Notes under the pieces: generated by a model
What the model was told of the DNA's origin: nothing
The model's database searches: none
Seen by the model: only the letters and a program-made list of their open reading frames with translations
Shown here: one piece after another, positions 55,186 through 64,000 of the stretch
Position numbering within the stretch: position 1 is the first letter of the stretch
How the letters are laid out: the number at the start of each line of letters is the position of its first letter
Assembly (NCBI GenBank): GCA_009823505.1
Contig: VZQC01006270.1
Coordinates: forward strand, 576,353-640,352
DNA from: Rhizomys pruinosus
Lineage: Eukaryota > Chordata > Mammalia > Rodentia > Spalacidae
Reading direction: 5' to 3'
DNA length: 64,000 bases
Program-made: the position numbers and the translations under genes

Positions 55186-55590
55186 TTTGCTTTTCATTAT
55201 TATAACAAAACACCCTAAAACCTAACTTTTTAAGAAAGGTGCTTTATTTCACTCACAGTTGTAGAGGCTTAAGGTCCAAGATTGTGTGGTCACATTTACT
55301 GGATCTCTCTGGTGAGGGCCTGATGGTGGTTGGCTTCCAACAAGAGTACATGAAGGTGGAGATTATCTGGCCATGTAGGAAGCTGGAGAGCAAGACTCCA
55401 GGCTCAGGCACAACTTGAAAACTCTCGCCAGGAGGCCAGCACTTCCTTCTGAGGACATAATCTCCCATAGGTTCCACCTCTTAAAGTTTCTACAGGCTCC
55501 TATACCACCACACTGGGACCAAACCTCCAACATATGCACCTCTGAAAACACACTTAAACCAAATTCAGGCTATAACAGATTGTTCCTAAA
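55186..55590 (-). mobile_element. MLT1-like MaLR LTR, antisense
   Basis: Antisense order of old MaLR LTRs: ttataacaaaacaccctaaa, tttcactcacagttgtagag, gtgagggcctgatggtgg, ttccacctcttaaag, ccaaacctccaacatatgca, and near the end caaattcaggctataacag. Confidence 0.7.
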
Positions 55591-55985
55591 TTAGATTGTG
55601 CTCATAGGTACAAATGGTAGGAGTTCAATGTATCATTTTGGATGACACAATTCGACACATACTAGCTAGCATGAAAAACCAGAGGGAATCACATTAGTCT
55701 AACAACCTATTGACAAATTACACATATAATATCTGTATTGAGTTCATATGTATAGCTGAAGGCTACATAACAAAGAATAGCACCATATGCAAAACAGAAG
55801 AAACCTTCCTTTTCATTGTTGGTCAGGATAGTCCAGGAGATTCCGAAAATTACACAGCTATTTCCCCAACCCTTGGTTGCCTCCCAGAAGTTGAAGGTAA
55901 GATTCTATTGCTGAAGACAACATAGATCTTGGAGAAAACCCCAAAGCTGTCACATCCCTAGACTAATATAATTTCTTACCAAGTG
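55591..55985. other. Unique sequence
   Basis: A 71-codon plus frame (55710-55925) has no recognised content. Confidence 0.5.
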
Positions 55986-57075
55986 CAAAATTTGTATCCT
56001 TATAGTTACAGTCAAGTAACCCAGTTACTACCCATCAAAGAAGCTTCTTTTGTACCAGAACAGAGACGACTACAATGTACTGCAACTGGTCACACACAGA
56101 CTTTGTGAATTTCCCAAGTCTAAGTGCCACATCTACAATGCAACCCCTACACCTAAGGCTCATGCAACATAGAACAAGATATAAAGAGGACACTGATGAT
56201 TCTCTCAACTCTCAGTAGTGAGGCTCCCTCATGCAACAGAGGGCCAGGAACAACACAAATGGCCAAAGCATGGAGATTAGGATTCTGCTGAGTGTGGGTC
56301 CTTGGACAGGACTCTTATACTAAGCTTCACTCACCCAAGACTGGGGGACCATTTCAGAAGAGGGAATGGACATATTGTAAAAGCCAGGGAGGAGCTGCAT
56401 GACTATATGGAACTAGAATCATACAAGTTCCTGGGACCCTGTTCTTATGAACCTGCAATGCTGATGTCAGTACGCCCAGGACCCATGCAAACTCAAGTGG
56501 ACAAAACCTAGCTTAAAACTGTGGAAATGGTGGCTGGAGAGATAGCTCAGTGGTTAAGAGCACTAGATGCTCTTGCAGAAGACCAGGTTTCAAATCCCAG
56601 CACCCACATGGTAGGTAACAACTGTCTATGACTCCAGTTCCAGGAGAGCCAATGCCTTCTTCTGTCCTCCATCAGCATTTCGTGACACAGGTGCATTTAT
56701 GCACATGCGGGCAATACACTCATGCACATAAAATAAAAGTAAATAAATTTTAAAAATTAAAAAACTTATGAAAATGAGCAGCAGGTCCCAATCTTACCAG
56801 AAGGACTATTGGCAGCTGATTACTACTGAGTGAGGAAATCTGATCTTTTTAAAGTGAGAGACTCAATGGGCTGACTAGACCTCAGTGGATGAATTTGCAT
56901 CCAGGAATGTCTAGGGACACTAACTTGACACAATGGACCTGGCACAAATGACAGAATGTATGAATTCCAGTGGGGGGAGTGTGGAAGGTACCACTGGGGA
57001 AGGTGTATAAGCATATTAAGATTGATTGAGATGTTCTGTATGAAATACACAGTCAGTAAAAAATAAATTAGAAAA
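55986..57075 (+). mobile_element. L1-I: Lx-type L1 3' UTR, plus strand
   Basis: catcaaagaagcttcttttg, ccctacacctaaggctcatg, tacaagttcctgggaccctg, ending tgacagaatgtatgaattcc and gtatgaaatacacagtcagt with an A-rich tail. It matches in antisense the 52560-52710 part of L1-D. A B2 lies inside. Confidence 0.82.
56530..56758 (+). mobile_element. B2 SINE within L1-I, sense
   Basis: gtggctggagagatagctca to catgcacataaaataaaagt. The flanks aaaactgtggaaatg and aaaacttatgaaaatg are a decayed duplication. Confidence 0.88.
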
Positions 57076-57601
57076 ACAAACTTGATATCTTAAACTTTAC
57101 AGATAGCTTTACCTTGTATCCTCTATTTGATTTCAGATACATAATTCCTTTCAGAACAGGTGAACTGGATAACTTGAAAGGAATTATTATGATGATTTCA
57201 TAGTTAATTTTGGGGAAAAATTAACATTTGTTGTTCTGATATGAGACCCTGCTTCTTAAGCAATAAAATCCAACACATGACACAGTTCAGATATTCTGAA
57301 TGTATACATGAGCTAATCACATGGCATCCCAATGTAAATTATATCCAAATCTCTTTCAATCTTGGATCATTATCACTCAATATATAAAGTGGACACAATT
57401 ATGTTTCAGATCCTCTAATTTCCATGCTCCAAAATATCCTTAAGTTATTTGAATTTCAGGTTAAATTTCATGTGCTGATAAGAGAAGTCTTGGCATAAAC
57501 AAACATGAATGACAGAATAACCAGTAGCAGAAATAATACAGGCTTTGGATCAAACTTGGACTCAACTTTTTGGTAGCTTTTACAAGCTTTACAAAATTTT
57601 A
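57076..57601. other. Unique AT-rich sequence
   Basis: Nothing recognised. Confidence 0.5.
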
Positions 57602-57810
57602 GGACTGTGGAAATCGTTCATTGGTTAAGAGCACTTGCTGCTCTTCCAGAAGACCAGGGTTCAGTTTCTAACACCTATATTGGACAGCTTACAGCCATCT
57701 GTAACTTCCGGGGCATCCAATACCCTCTTCCGGTCTCTGAAGGCAGCCAGCCACACAACATGTGGAGCACATAAGATACTCAGGTACAAACATCCACACA
57801 AACTAGATAA
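57602..57810 (+). mobile_element. B3-like SINE
   Basis: cattggttaagagcacttgc, tctgtaacttccggggcatc, ccctcttccggtctctgaag, then an A/C-rich tail. It differs from B2 in the 3' half. Confidence 0.78.
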
Positions 57811-57836
57811 ATCTTTTCATTTGATTTTATTTTTAG

Positions 57837-57985
57837 CTCTCCATGCTCTCATACACCTTTAGTCCCAGCACTCAGGGGGCAGAGGGAAAGCAGATATCTG
57901 TGAATTCAAGGCCAGCCTGGTCTGCATAACGAGTCCCAAGCCAACCAGGGCCACATCATTAGAACCTGTCTCAACAAAACCTAAA
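57837..57985 (+). mobile_element. B1 SINE, diverged
   Basis: catacacctttagtcccagc, aattcaaggccagcctggtc, gaacctgtctcaacaaaa. Confidence 0.85.
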
Positions 57986-58009
57986 AACACTATTGGCTTT
58001 TATTTTTGA

Positions 58010-58075
58010 AGTTTGGGGGATCAATTCCAGGCCCTCATACATGTCAGGCAAGTGCTCTCCCATTGGGCTGTGCCC
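58010..58075 (-). mobile_element. ID-like SINE, antisense
   Basis: ggatcaattccaggccctca, tgtcaggcaagtgctctccc, attgggctgtgcccaagg. Confidence 0.65.
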
Positions 58076-58184
58076 AAGGCTAACTTGTGTATTTACCTAA
58101 GTTATTTACTTTAACTGTAAAACAGAGCTAGTTCATGTGAAGGGCGGCTTGGCAGGAGCTAGTGCTTACAACATCATTTATCAT

Positions 58185-58405
58185 GTGTTCTAGGTTCTTT
58201 ACTGCTGAGTTATATAATGCTTATACAGCATACCTGTGGGATAAGTACCATTGTTTCTGTGTTACGGCAATGAACTGAGATATAAGACAAACCAGTCAGT
58301 AGATTTCTCAGAGTCCATAAGCTAGTAACGAATAACACACTGAAATCCAAATACAAGCATTCTGGCTTCAAAGTCCATATTCTTAATGACTATATATTGT
58401 CTTTT
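58185..58405 (-). mobile_element. MIR SINE, antisense
   Basis: Antisense MIR order: ctgtgggataagtaccattg, gaactgagatataagacaaa, cataagctagtaacgaataa, cttcaaagtccatattctta, atgactatatattg. Confidence 0.75.
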
Positions 58406-59684
58406 CAATAAATAATTTATCACAGAGCCTAACCCAGACATCTTTGCACTTTTTTGGTTGTTCCTATAAGGTTCGGTAAGACACCTCATAATTTTCCTAA
58501 TGGAAAATTCTTTTCCTTGCTGTTATTGGAAAAAAGAAATTTGAATTTGGCTCAGAACATTATAAGTTATGGGCAAAAGGTTTTACATTTTTAGAAAGTT
58601 AAGCATGATGTCATCAGAAGGTCATAGAAACTATTGTCTGCCCCCGACTAGCATTGTTTTATTTTTAGCTAATTTACTTTTGGAGCTGTTTGGCTTACCC
58701 TTTGTGGGTGGTCATCAAGGAGAGTGTCTTATAGTATTCAATGTGTACCAATGAATATAAGATTGTGAGTCCTATGGGAAAATATTCCATTACCCTGAAG
58801 CATTTGAAGCCATTCAACCACATTTAAGTGGCCCTGAGAACATGTCAACATGACATATACAGGAATTAATTTTCTGTTCTTGTTGCTGGATGGCTGGTTA
58901 AACTTAGAAATGTATCATTCATTTATAGAAGTTTCTGATGGTGGGCCATTATGAACAATTGAAATATCAAAATTCAAACGTAGCAGATCAGGACCATGCC
59001 CTCCCCACATAACAAGAACAAGGCATGCTATGCTTTAGGGACTATCTTTGATAAATGGATCATGTAACTTTGACCTTCACCAAGAGCAAAATATAAATCA
59101 CTGAGAAAAAAAGTTAAGGGAAAGTAGTATTCACGCCACTCAGGCTGCTGGAGGACTAAGGGCTTTTTGTTTAAGTGGATATGAGGGGTTAATTTCTGGC
59201 TCATGGTACTAGATAGTGGTTGTCCACTATCTGAGGAGGGGCTGAGGGAATCTGGTAGGAGGGTAAATCAAAAGTGCCTGGCACATTCGAGGAACAGTCT
59301 GTGGGAAGCCCCAGACTCACAGCTGATAACTTATCTACTCCTGCAGTGAGGCTGGATCTCGTTGCTAACATATAGCCAGAGTATATTTTACACTGTGACA
59401 CTACAGAGATATTTACACAAAAGTAAATCTCTTAACATTTAAATGATGTAATAGCTCAAATAAAATTATGTAGAAAATATATAGACATGATAGATACTCA
59501 ACCAGCAAGCACTCTTAACCGAGGTTCAGTCACTGTTTACAATTTCTTGCTTGCTTCCACTTTACTCTCCCTTCTCTTTCTCCCTTTAAAAAAAATCTAC
59601 ATAAAAATTTAGCAATGTAAGGAAAAAGTGACTTAGCCTCACCCCATCTTTACCCAGCCCAGATTTATTTTAAAGATTTTTTTA
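58406..59684. other. Unique sequence
   Basis: About 1.3 kb without recognised repeats or coding signal. Confidence 0.5.
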
Positions 59685-59898
59685 AAAAAGATTTACTTGA
59701 AAGAGTGTGTGTTTGCATATGTTTGTGTGTGTGTGCATGTCACTTGTGGGGTGCTATCAGACGCTGAAAGAGGGTGTCAGATCCCATGTACCTGGAGTTG
59801 AGACTATTGAGAGCTGCCAGACATGGATGCTGGGAATTAAGCTCAGGCCCTTTGTAAAAGCAGCAAGTGCTCTCAGACTATGGGCTGTCTCCCCAGCC
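59685..59898 (-). mobile_element. B3-like SINE, antisense
   Basis: gatttacttgaaagagtgtg, gaaagagggtgtcagatccc, ctgggaattaagctcaggcc, tgggctgtctccccagcc. Confidence 0.78.
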
Positions 59899-59924
59899 AC
59901 ACCTACTCATTTCTCTCCCCCTCC

Positions 59925-60520
59925 CCATATATATACATTTAATTTCTGTGAGAATTTCATACATGAGTGTTGTGTTTGCATCATTTTTACCCTCCCTGTG
60001 CCCCTTACTCTCTCAGTCCTTAGACTTTGCTTTATTATTGTTACATACACATGTACATATATGATGCACTGAGTCCACTTACTGATGTTCACGTGTGCCT
60101 GTGTGTAGGGCTGACCACTTGGCATTAAATAACCTCACAGGGATCTAGTCTCTGGGAAAAACTGATTCTCCCTCCCTCAGCATCCATTGATTGCCTGTAG
60201 CTCTTCATCTAGAGGTAGGTCCCAGTGGATTCCCCTCATCCATCTTGGAGGTCATTTTGCAGGTCTCGTTAGAGTACAGTAACTGTGGGGTAGTCTTCCC
60301 TAGCACATTTAGGATACACTGTCTGTCTAGCAGCAGGTGCCTTGTTCTGCTGGCTCTGAGATGTTCCCTGAGCCTTAGGCATAGAGGTAACCCTGTACAT
60401 GTATCAGTTAGGGATGGCACTTATTCCCTGCATTTTGACCAGCTGTGGAACTTGGTAGTAGTCTCCATCTGTTGCCCAAAGAAGCTTCTTGGATGGGTGC
60501 TGAGAGCCCCCTTTGTCTGC
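59925..60520 (-). mobile_element. L1-J: Lx-type L1 3' UTR, antisense
   Basis: tgtgagaatttcatacatga at the 3' end, then gcctgtagctcttcatctag, ggaggtcattttgcaggtct, gatgttccctgagccttagg, tgcattttgaccagctgtgg and aaagaagcttcttggatggg. This is the reverse complement of the phrase order in L1-I. Confidence 0.8.
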
Positions 60521-60947
60521 ACTTCCTTGTGCCCCTAGACTGTGTACAAGAAGAATTTTTGCCCATCCTTTCATACCAGGCAGTTATTTTATGCATCCAA
60601 TTAGAGAAGGATTCTTTAGAAAATGCTTTCATGAGATCATGTTACTTAAATCGTTAATAGCAATCCCTTAACACCCCAGTGTATCCACTTTGTACTCACA
60701 TTTTCCTATTTTAAATTTTTTTGTAGTTTATTTGCTTTACTCAGAATGGAAGCTGTTGATAGACCTCATAACACTCTATTAATCTGGGAATTTCTTGTTC
60801 TTTTCTCTATTTTTCTTCCTTGTAATTTATTTGTTAAAGAAACCCATTTTCCAGGGTATGCTGACTGCTTCATAGTATATTCATTTAACATTTTTCTTTG
60901 TTCTCTGTTTTTCAATAAATTATGAGTTGGATATATTTTTTCATGGT

Positions 60948-60950
<3 letters not shown>
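60521..60950. other. Unique sequence
   Basis: Nothing recognised. Confidence 0.5.

Positions 60951-60996
<46 letters not shown>
60951..60996. repeat. (TC)n microsatellite
   Basis: About 23 TC units. Confidence 0.97.
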
Positions 60997-60998
<2 letters not shown>

Positions 60999-60999
60999 C

Positions 61000-61140
61000 T
61001 CTTTTTGAGACAGGGTCTCCCTGTGGCCCCAGCTGGACTGTAACTCACTCTGTAGACCAGGCTGGCCTTGAACGCACAGAGATCTGCCTGCCTCTGCCCC
61101 CTGAGTGCTGGGATTAAAGTCATTCAACACCACACCTGGC
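61000..61140 (-). mobile_element. B1 SINE, antisense
   Basis: ttttgagacagggtctccct to caacaccacacctggct. Confidence 0.94.
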
Positions 61141-61514
61141 TTATTGGCTCTCTTTGTTAGTAAGACTATTTTACTTCATATTCACTTGTCTTTTCTGCTT
61201 AGATCATTTGAGCATCTTCTCTTTTATAATCTTTTTAAAAAAGGAAAAGTTATAGCTAACATCCAGTTCCACTACTTTTCCCTCACTACATTTTGGAGCT
61301 TGTTAGTTTCATGTTTGTATAAATTTTTGTGCTCTAACTACATATGTATATTTTTTATAAACTAGATCCAAGGTGTTGTGTTTTACAGATTTGTTATCTC
61401 ATTGCTTCTGCTTATTTCCCATCTGTGTTGATATATGAGGGTATAATCGATGTTGCACTATATGACTATTACCTGATCCACCTACTTATGAACAATCATT
61501 TTCACTTGCTTATT
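61141..61514. other. Unique AT-rich sequence
   Basis: Nothing recognised with confidence. Confidence 0.45.
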
Positions 61515-61748
61515 ATTTTAAAAAATTATTTATTTATTATACATTTATTTTTACTTTATGTGTTTGAGTGTTTTGCCTGTGAAGTGCACCTTTGTGTGCA
61601 ATGCCTATGAAGACCATAAGGGGGCATCAGATCCACCAAACTAGAGTCGCAAATGGTTGTTAGGCTCCACATGGGTGCTGGGAGCTGAACCTGGGTCCTC
61701 TGCATGTGCAGCCAGTGCTCTTAATTGTTGATCCATCTTCCAAGCCCC
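61515..61748 (-). mobile_element. B2-like SINE, antisense, diverged
   Basis: tttatgtgtttgagtgtttt, cacatgggtgctgggagctg, ctgggtcctctgcatgtgca, tccatcttccaagcccc. Confidence 0.85.
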
Positions 61749-62132
61749 AGTTTCTTTTTTACAGTAGATTTTTGTACAAGAGTCCTTGTCCGTATACACC
61801 ACGTTACTCCTTTACTCCTAACAGGAATTTTCAGTTTGCTGTGCTATACTAGCGTTTGCTCATGCCAACTTGTTGGTAAATTCCTCCCAAATTTAGAAAT
61901 ATAGCTGTTAAATTATATCAACTTATAATTAAGTATATTAAAACAAAGGTAATACTTAAAACCCTTGTAGTGTAACCCTTGCAGTGCACAAAAATTAAGC
62001 AAATTTTTTTGTCCAGTACTCAAAATTATTATTCAATAAACACCCAATATCCCATGAAGAGACTACATTAAAAATTCCTTAGGAAGTAAAGAATGATTCC
62101 ATGAATGACAGTAGAACTTAGAGGCCTAATTC
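61749..62132. other. Unique AT-rich sequence
   Basis: Nothing recognised. Confidence 0.5.
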
Positions 62133-62148
62133 AAGAATACAACACTCA

Positions 62149-62305
62149 CTGGGCATGATGGTGCACATCTTTAATCCCAGAACTCAGGAGGCAGAGGCAG
62201 GTAGATCTCTATGAGACTGAGGGCAGTCTGGGTCTAGGCCAGGTGGGGCTACAGGAAGACCCTGTCTCAAAATAAATAAAGAAGAAAAAAGAAAGAAAGA
62301 GAAAA
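62149..62305 (+). mobile_element. B1 SINE with A-rich tail
   Basis: tgggcatgatggtgcacatc to gaagaccctgtctcaaaata and an AAAG tail. Duplication aagaatacaacactca (62133-62148) and aagaataccacactca (62306-62321). Confidence 0.92.
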
Positions 62306-62339
62306 AAGAATACCACACTCAAAAAATTTAATATTTTTA

Positions 62340-62410
62340 TTAGTCATTTATAATTTAAATTATAATATAATTTAATAGTCCCTTAATTATAATATAATTT
62401 AATAGTTATT
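62340..62410. repeat. AT-rich short tandem duplication
   Basis: attataatataatttaatag occurs twice with a 38-bp spacing. Confidence 0.85.
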
Positions 62411-62411
62411 T

Positions 62412-62550
62412 TTAAATTTTTATTTTTTGATTGAATTTTTGTGTATTTCATACAGAACATCTTAAATACTCTTAATCACCTTTATACTCCCCCATTAGCA
62501 CCATCCACAGTGCCCCCCCCACGCACTGGAATTCATACACTGACATTTAG
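62412..62550 (-). mobile_element. L1 3' terminal fragment, antisense
   Basis: gattgaatttttgtgtattt, catacagaacatcttaaata and a pyrimidine-rich cccccattagcaccatcc stretch match antisense L1 3' ends such as L1-D 52255-52350. Confidence 0.75.
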
Positions 62551-62551
62551 C

Positions 62552-62700
62552 AGGTGGGCCTGGTGGTGTATGCCTTTAATCCCAGCACTCATAAGGCAGA
62601 GGAAGGTGGATCTCTGCAAGAACCAGGTCAGGCTGATTTACAGACTACATTGAGAGTTCCAGGTCAGCTGAAGCTACAGGAAGCCCTTGTCTAAAAAAAA
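62552..62700 (+). mobile_element. B1 SINE
   Basis: gcaggtgggcctggtggtgt to agcccttgtctaaaaaaaa. It sits directly at the 5' side of the antisense L1 fragment. Confidence 0.88.
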
Positions 62701-62932
62701 AGAAAAAACAAACAACAACAAAAAAACCCATCTTATTTTGAAAGAAAACATAAGAGAAGCCATCTAGGAAGGACTACCCAGATATATCTGTGGCTGGGAG
62801 AGTCCAGCTGTTACCTTAGTCTGATCCATTACTACTCTGAGATTAAGTTTATGCTTTGGGGGGAAGGAGGTCCCCAGACAATTACTGAGCAAGGTGGTAC
62901 TCAATGTTCAAGCTGTTTGCATCCAACAGGAG

Positions 62933-62934
62933 AT

Positions 62935-62970
<36 letters not shown>

Positions 62971-63108
62971 TTTTTGAGACAGGGTCTCCCGTAGACCCAG
63001 CTGTCCTGGAACTCACTATGTAGACCAGGCTGGCCTTGAACTCATAGAGATCCACCTGCCCCTCCCTCCCAAGTGCAGGGATTACAGGTGTGTGCCACCA
63101 CACCCAGC
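62933..63108 (-). mobile_element. B1 SINE, antisense, with (TTTA)n tail
   Basis: (TTTA)n at 62935-62968, then gagacagggtctcccgtaga to accacacccagcc. ggagattt flanks both sides. Confidence 0.92.
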
Positions 63109-63446
63109 CCTCTGACTGGAGATTTTTTTAAATGGAACTCTTTGTTTTGAAATCCATCTTGACCAGCAGAGACTTTATCAGCTCTACATTCTGCCCTAAC
63201 AGCCCCCTGCCCAGTCATTCTTTTTCATTTCTTAGGTATTAAGCCCTCAAATCAGCTGCCTTCATTTGGGGGTCTGTTTCCTAGGAACCACACCTGCCAC
63301 AGTCTTCATGACTTTGAGATGAGAAAGGATTTGTCCTGAAGCAGGTTAAAGTACTATGTGGCTCCACTGGATTTGTACTGGAATTACTGATTATATCATA
63401 GTAAGGCTTGCATACAATCCCATTGAACATACACGTTTGATTTTCT
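63109..63446. other. Unique sequence
   Basis: Nothing recognised. Confidence 0.5.
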
Positions 63447-63605
63447 TTTTTTTTTTGGTATTTTTGAGACAGGGTCTCTCTTTGGTCCCAGTCCCAGCTG
63501 GCCTGGAGCTCGCTCTGTAGACCAGGCAGGCCTTGAACTCGAAGAGATCTACCTGCCTCTGCCTCCCAAGTGCTGAGATTAAAGGCTTGTGTCACCACAC
63601 CCGGC
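63447..63605 (-). mobile_element. B1 SINE, antisense
   Basis: tttttgagacagggtctctc to caccacacccggct. A short direct duplication (tcccag twice) lies near 63487-63498. Confidence 0.94.
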
Positions 63606-63777
63606 TGAAATTCTTGAAGCCTGAATTCACTCTAGTTATTCAGTCTAGGTGCTAACAGCTTAAGAGTGGTGATCTATGGTAAATGGAATTGTGACCGAAA
63701 TTTTTCTGTTGGCTAAAAATGAATTTCTTTTCATTGTCTCTTCTCTTCAACCCTTTATTTCTCACCCCATCTCATCT

Positions 63778-63884
63778 TTTTTAGACAGAATCTCACTATG
63801 CAGTATAGACTGAGTGTGAGCTCATGATTCTCCTGCCTTAGCCTGCAGAGTGCTAGGATTATAGAATGTGCCCCCATGCCTGAA
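63778..63884 (-). mobile_element. Old 7SL-derived SINE (B1F/PB1-like), antisense
   Basis: ttttttagacagaatctcac, tgattctcctgccttagcct, gagtgctaggattatagaat. Diverged. Confidence 0.7.
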
Positions 63885-64000
63885 TAAAAGTCCATTTCTT
63901 TAAAATACTTAGTTGCAGCTGGAGACTTGACCAGCAACTCTACAGGCAAACCTTTGTCAGATCACAGAAGCTATACAGCATTGTTTTCATACATCGGGAG

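Overview
This window reads as intergenic or intronic DNA from a rodent of the mouse-related clade (Muroidea or a close relative). I base this on many 7SL-derived B1 SINEs, tRNA-derived B2, B3, B4 and ID SINEs, rodent ERVL-MaLR LTRs (ORR1-like), Lx-type L1 tails and several large rodent L1 copies. The species cannot be fixed from the sequence. I found no credible host protein-coding exon, tRNA, rRNA or CRISPR array. Every long open frame I could interpret belongs to L1 ORF1 or ORF2 or lies inside a repeat.

Layout: 1-6294 is unique DNA with old SINEs, a MER5A-like transposon, a MIR, microsatellites and a 155-160 bp segment present twice (2319-2473 and 4347-4506). 6303-18988 holds two head-to-tail minus-strand L1 copies: L1-A (3' end plus part of ORF2) and L1-B (full length, with CpG-rich ~212 bp 5' monomers). 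Both are full of small indels that look like raw long-read sequence. 18989-24912 is mostly unique with L1 tails. 24913-29583 is a nest: plus-strand L1-F carrying a B2, the start of an ORR1-type LTR, a 646-base N gap and minus-strand L1-G. 29584-41790 holds SINEs, a MaLR internal-plus-LTR piece and a 5'-truncated plus-strand L1-H. 41793-50861 is one full-length minus-strand L1 (L1-C) with at least six later insertions. 50862-64000 is L1-D (an L1 3' UTR with an inverted block), an MLT1-like LTR, Lx-type L1 tails, SINEs and unique DNA.

No gene system works together here. The interest lies in transposon biology and assembly forensics: an L1 3' UTR that shares a module with an ERVL-type LTR, L1 3' UTRs with shared ends but exchanged middles, an ORF1 segment copied into an L1 5' UTR, a B2-B1 chimeric SINE with a perfect 17-bp target-site duplication, SINE insertions with extra 5' sequence inside their duplications, and a ~270-bp tract in L1-B where nearly every T appears as G. 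The last is most likely a base-calling artefact. All family assignments come from pattern recognition and within-window comparison; no database search was run.
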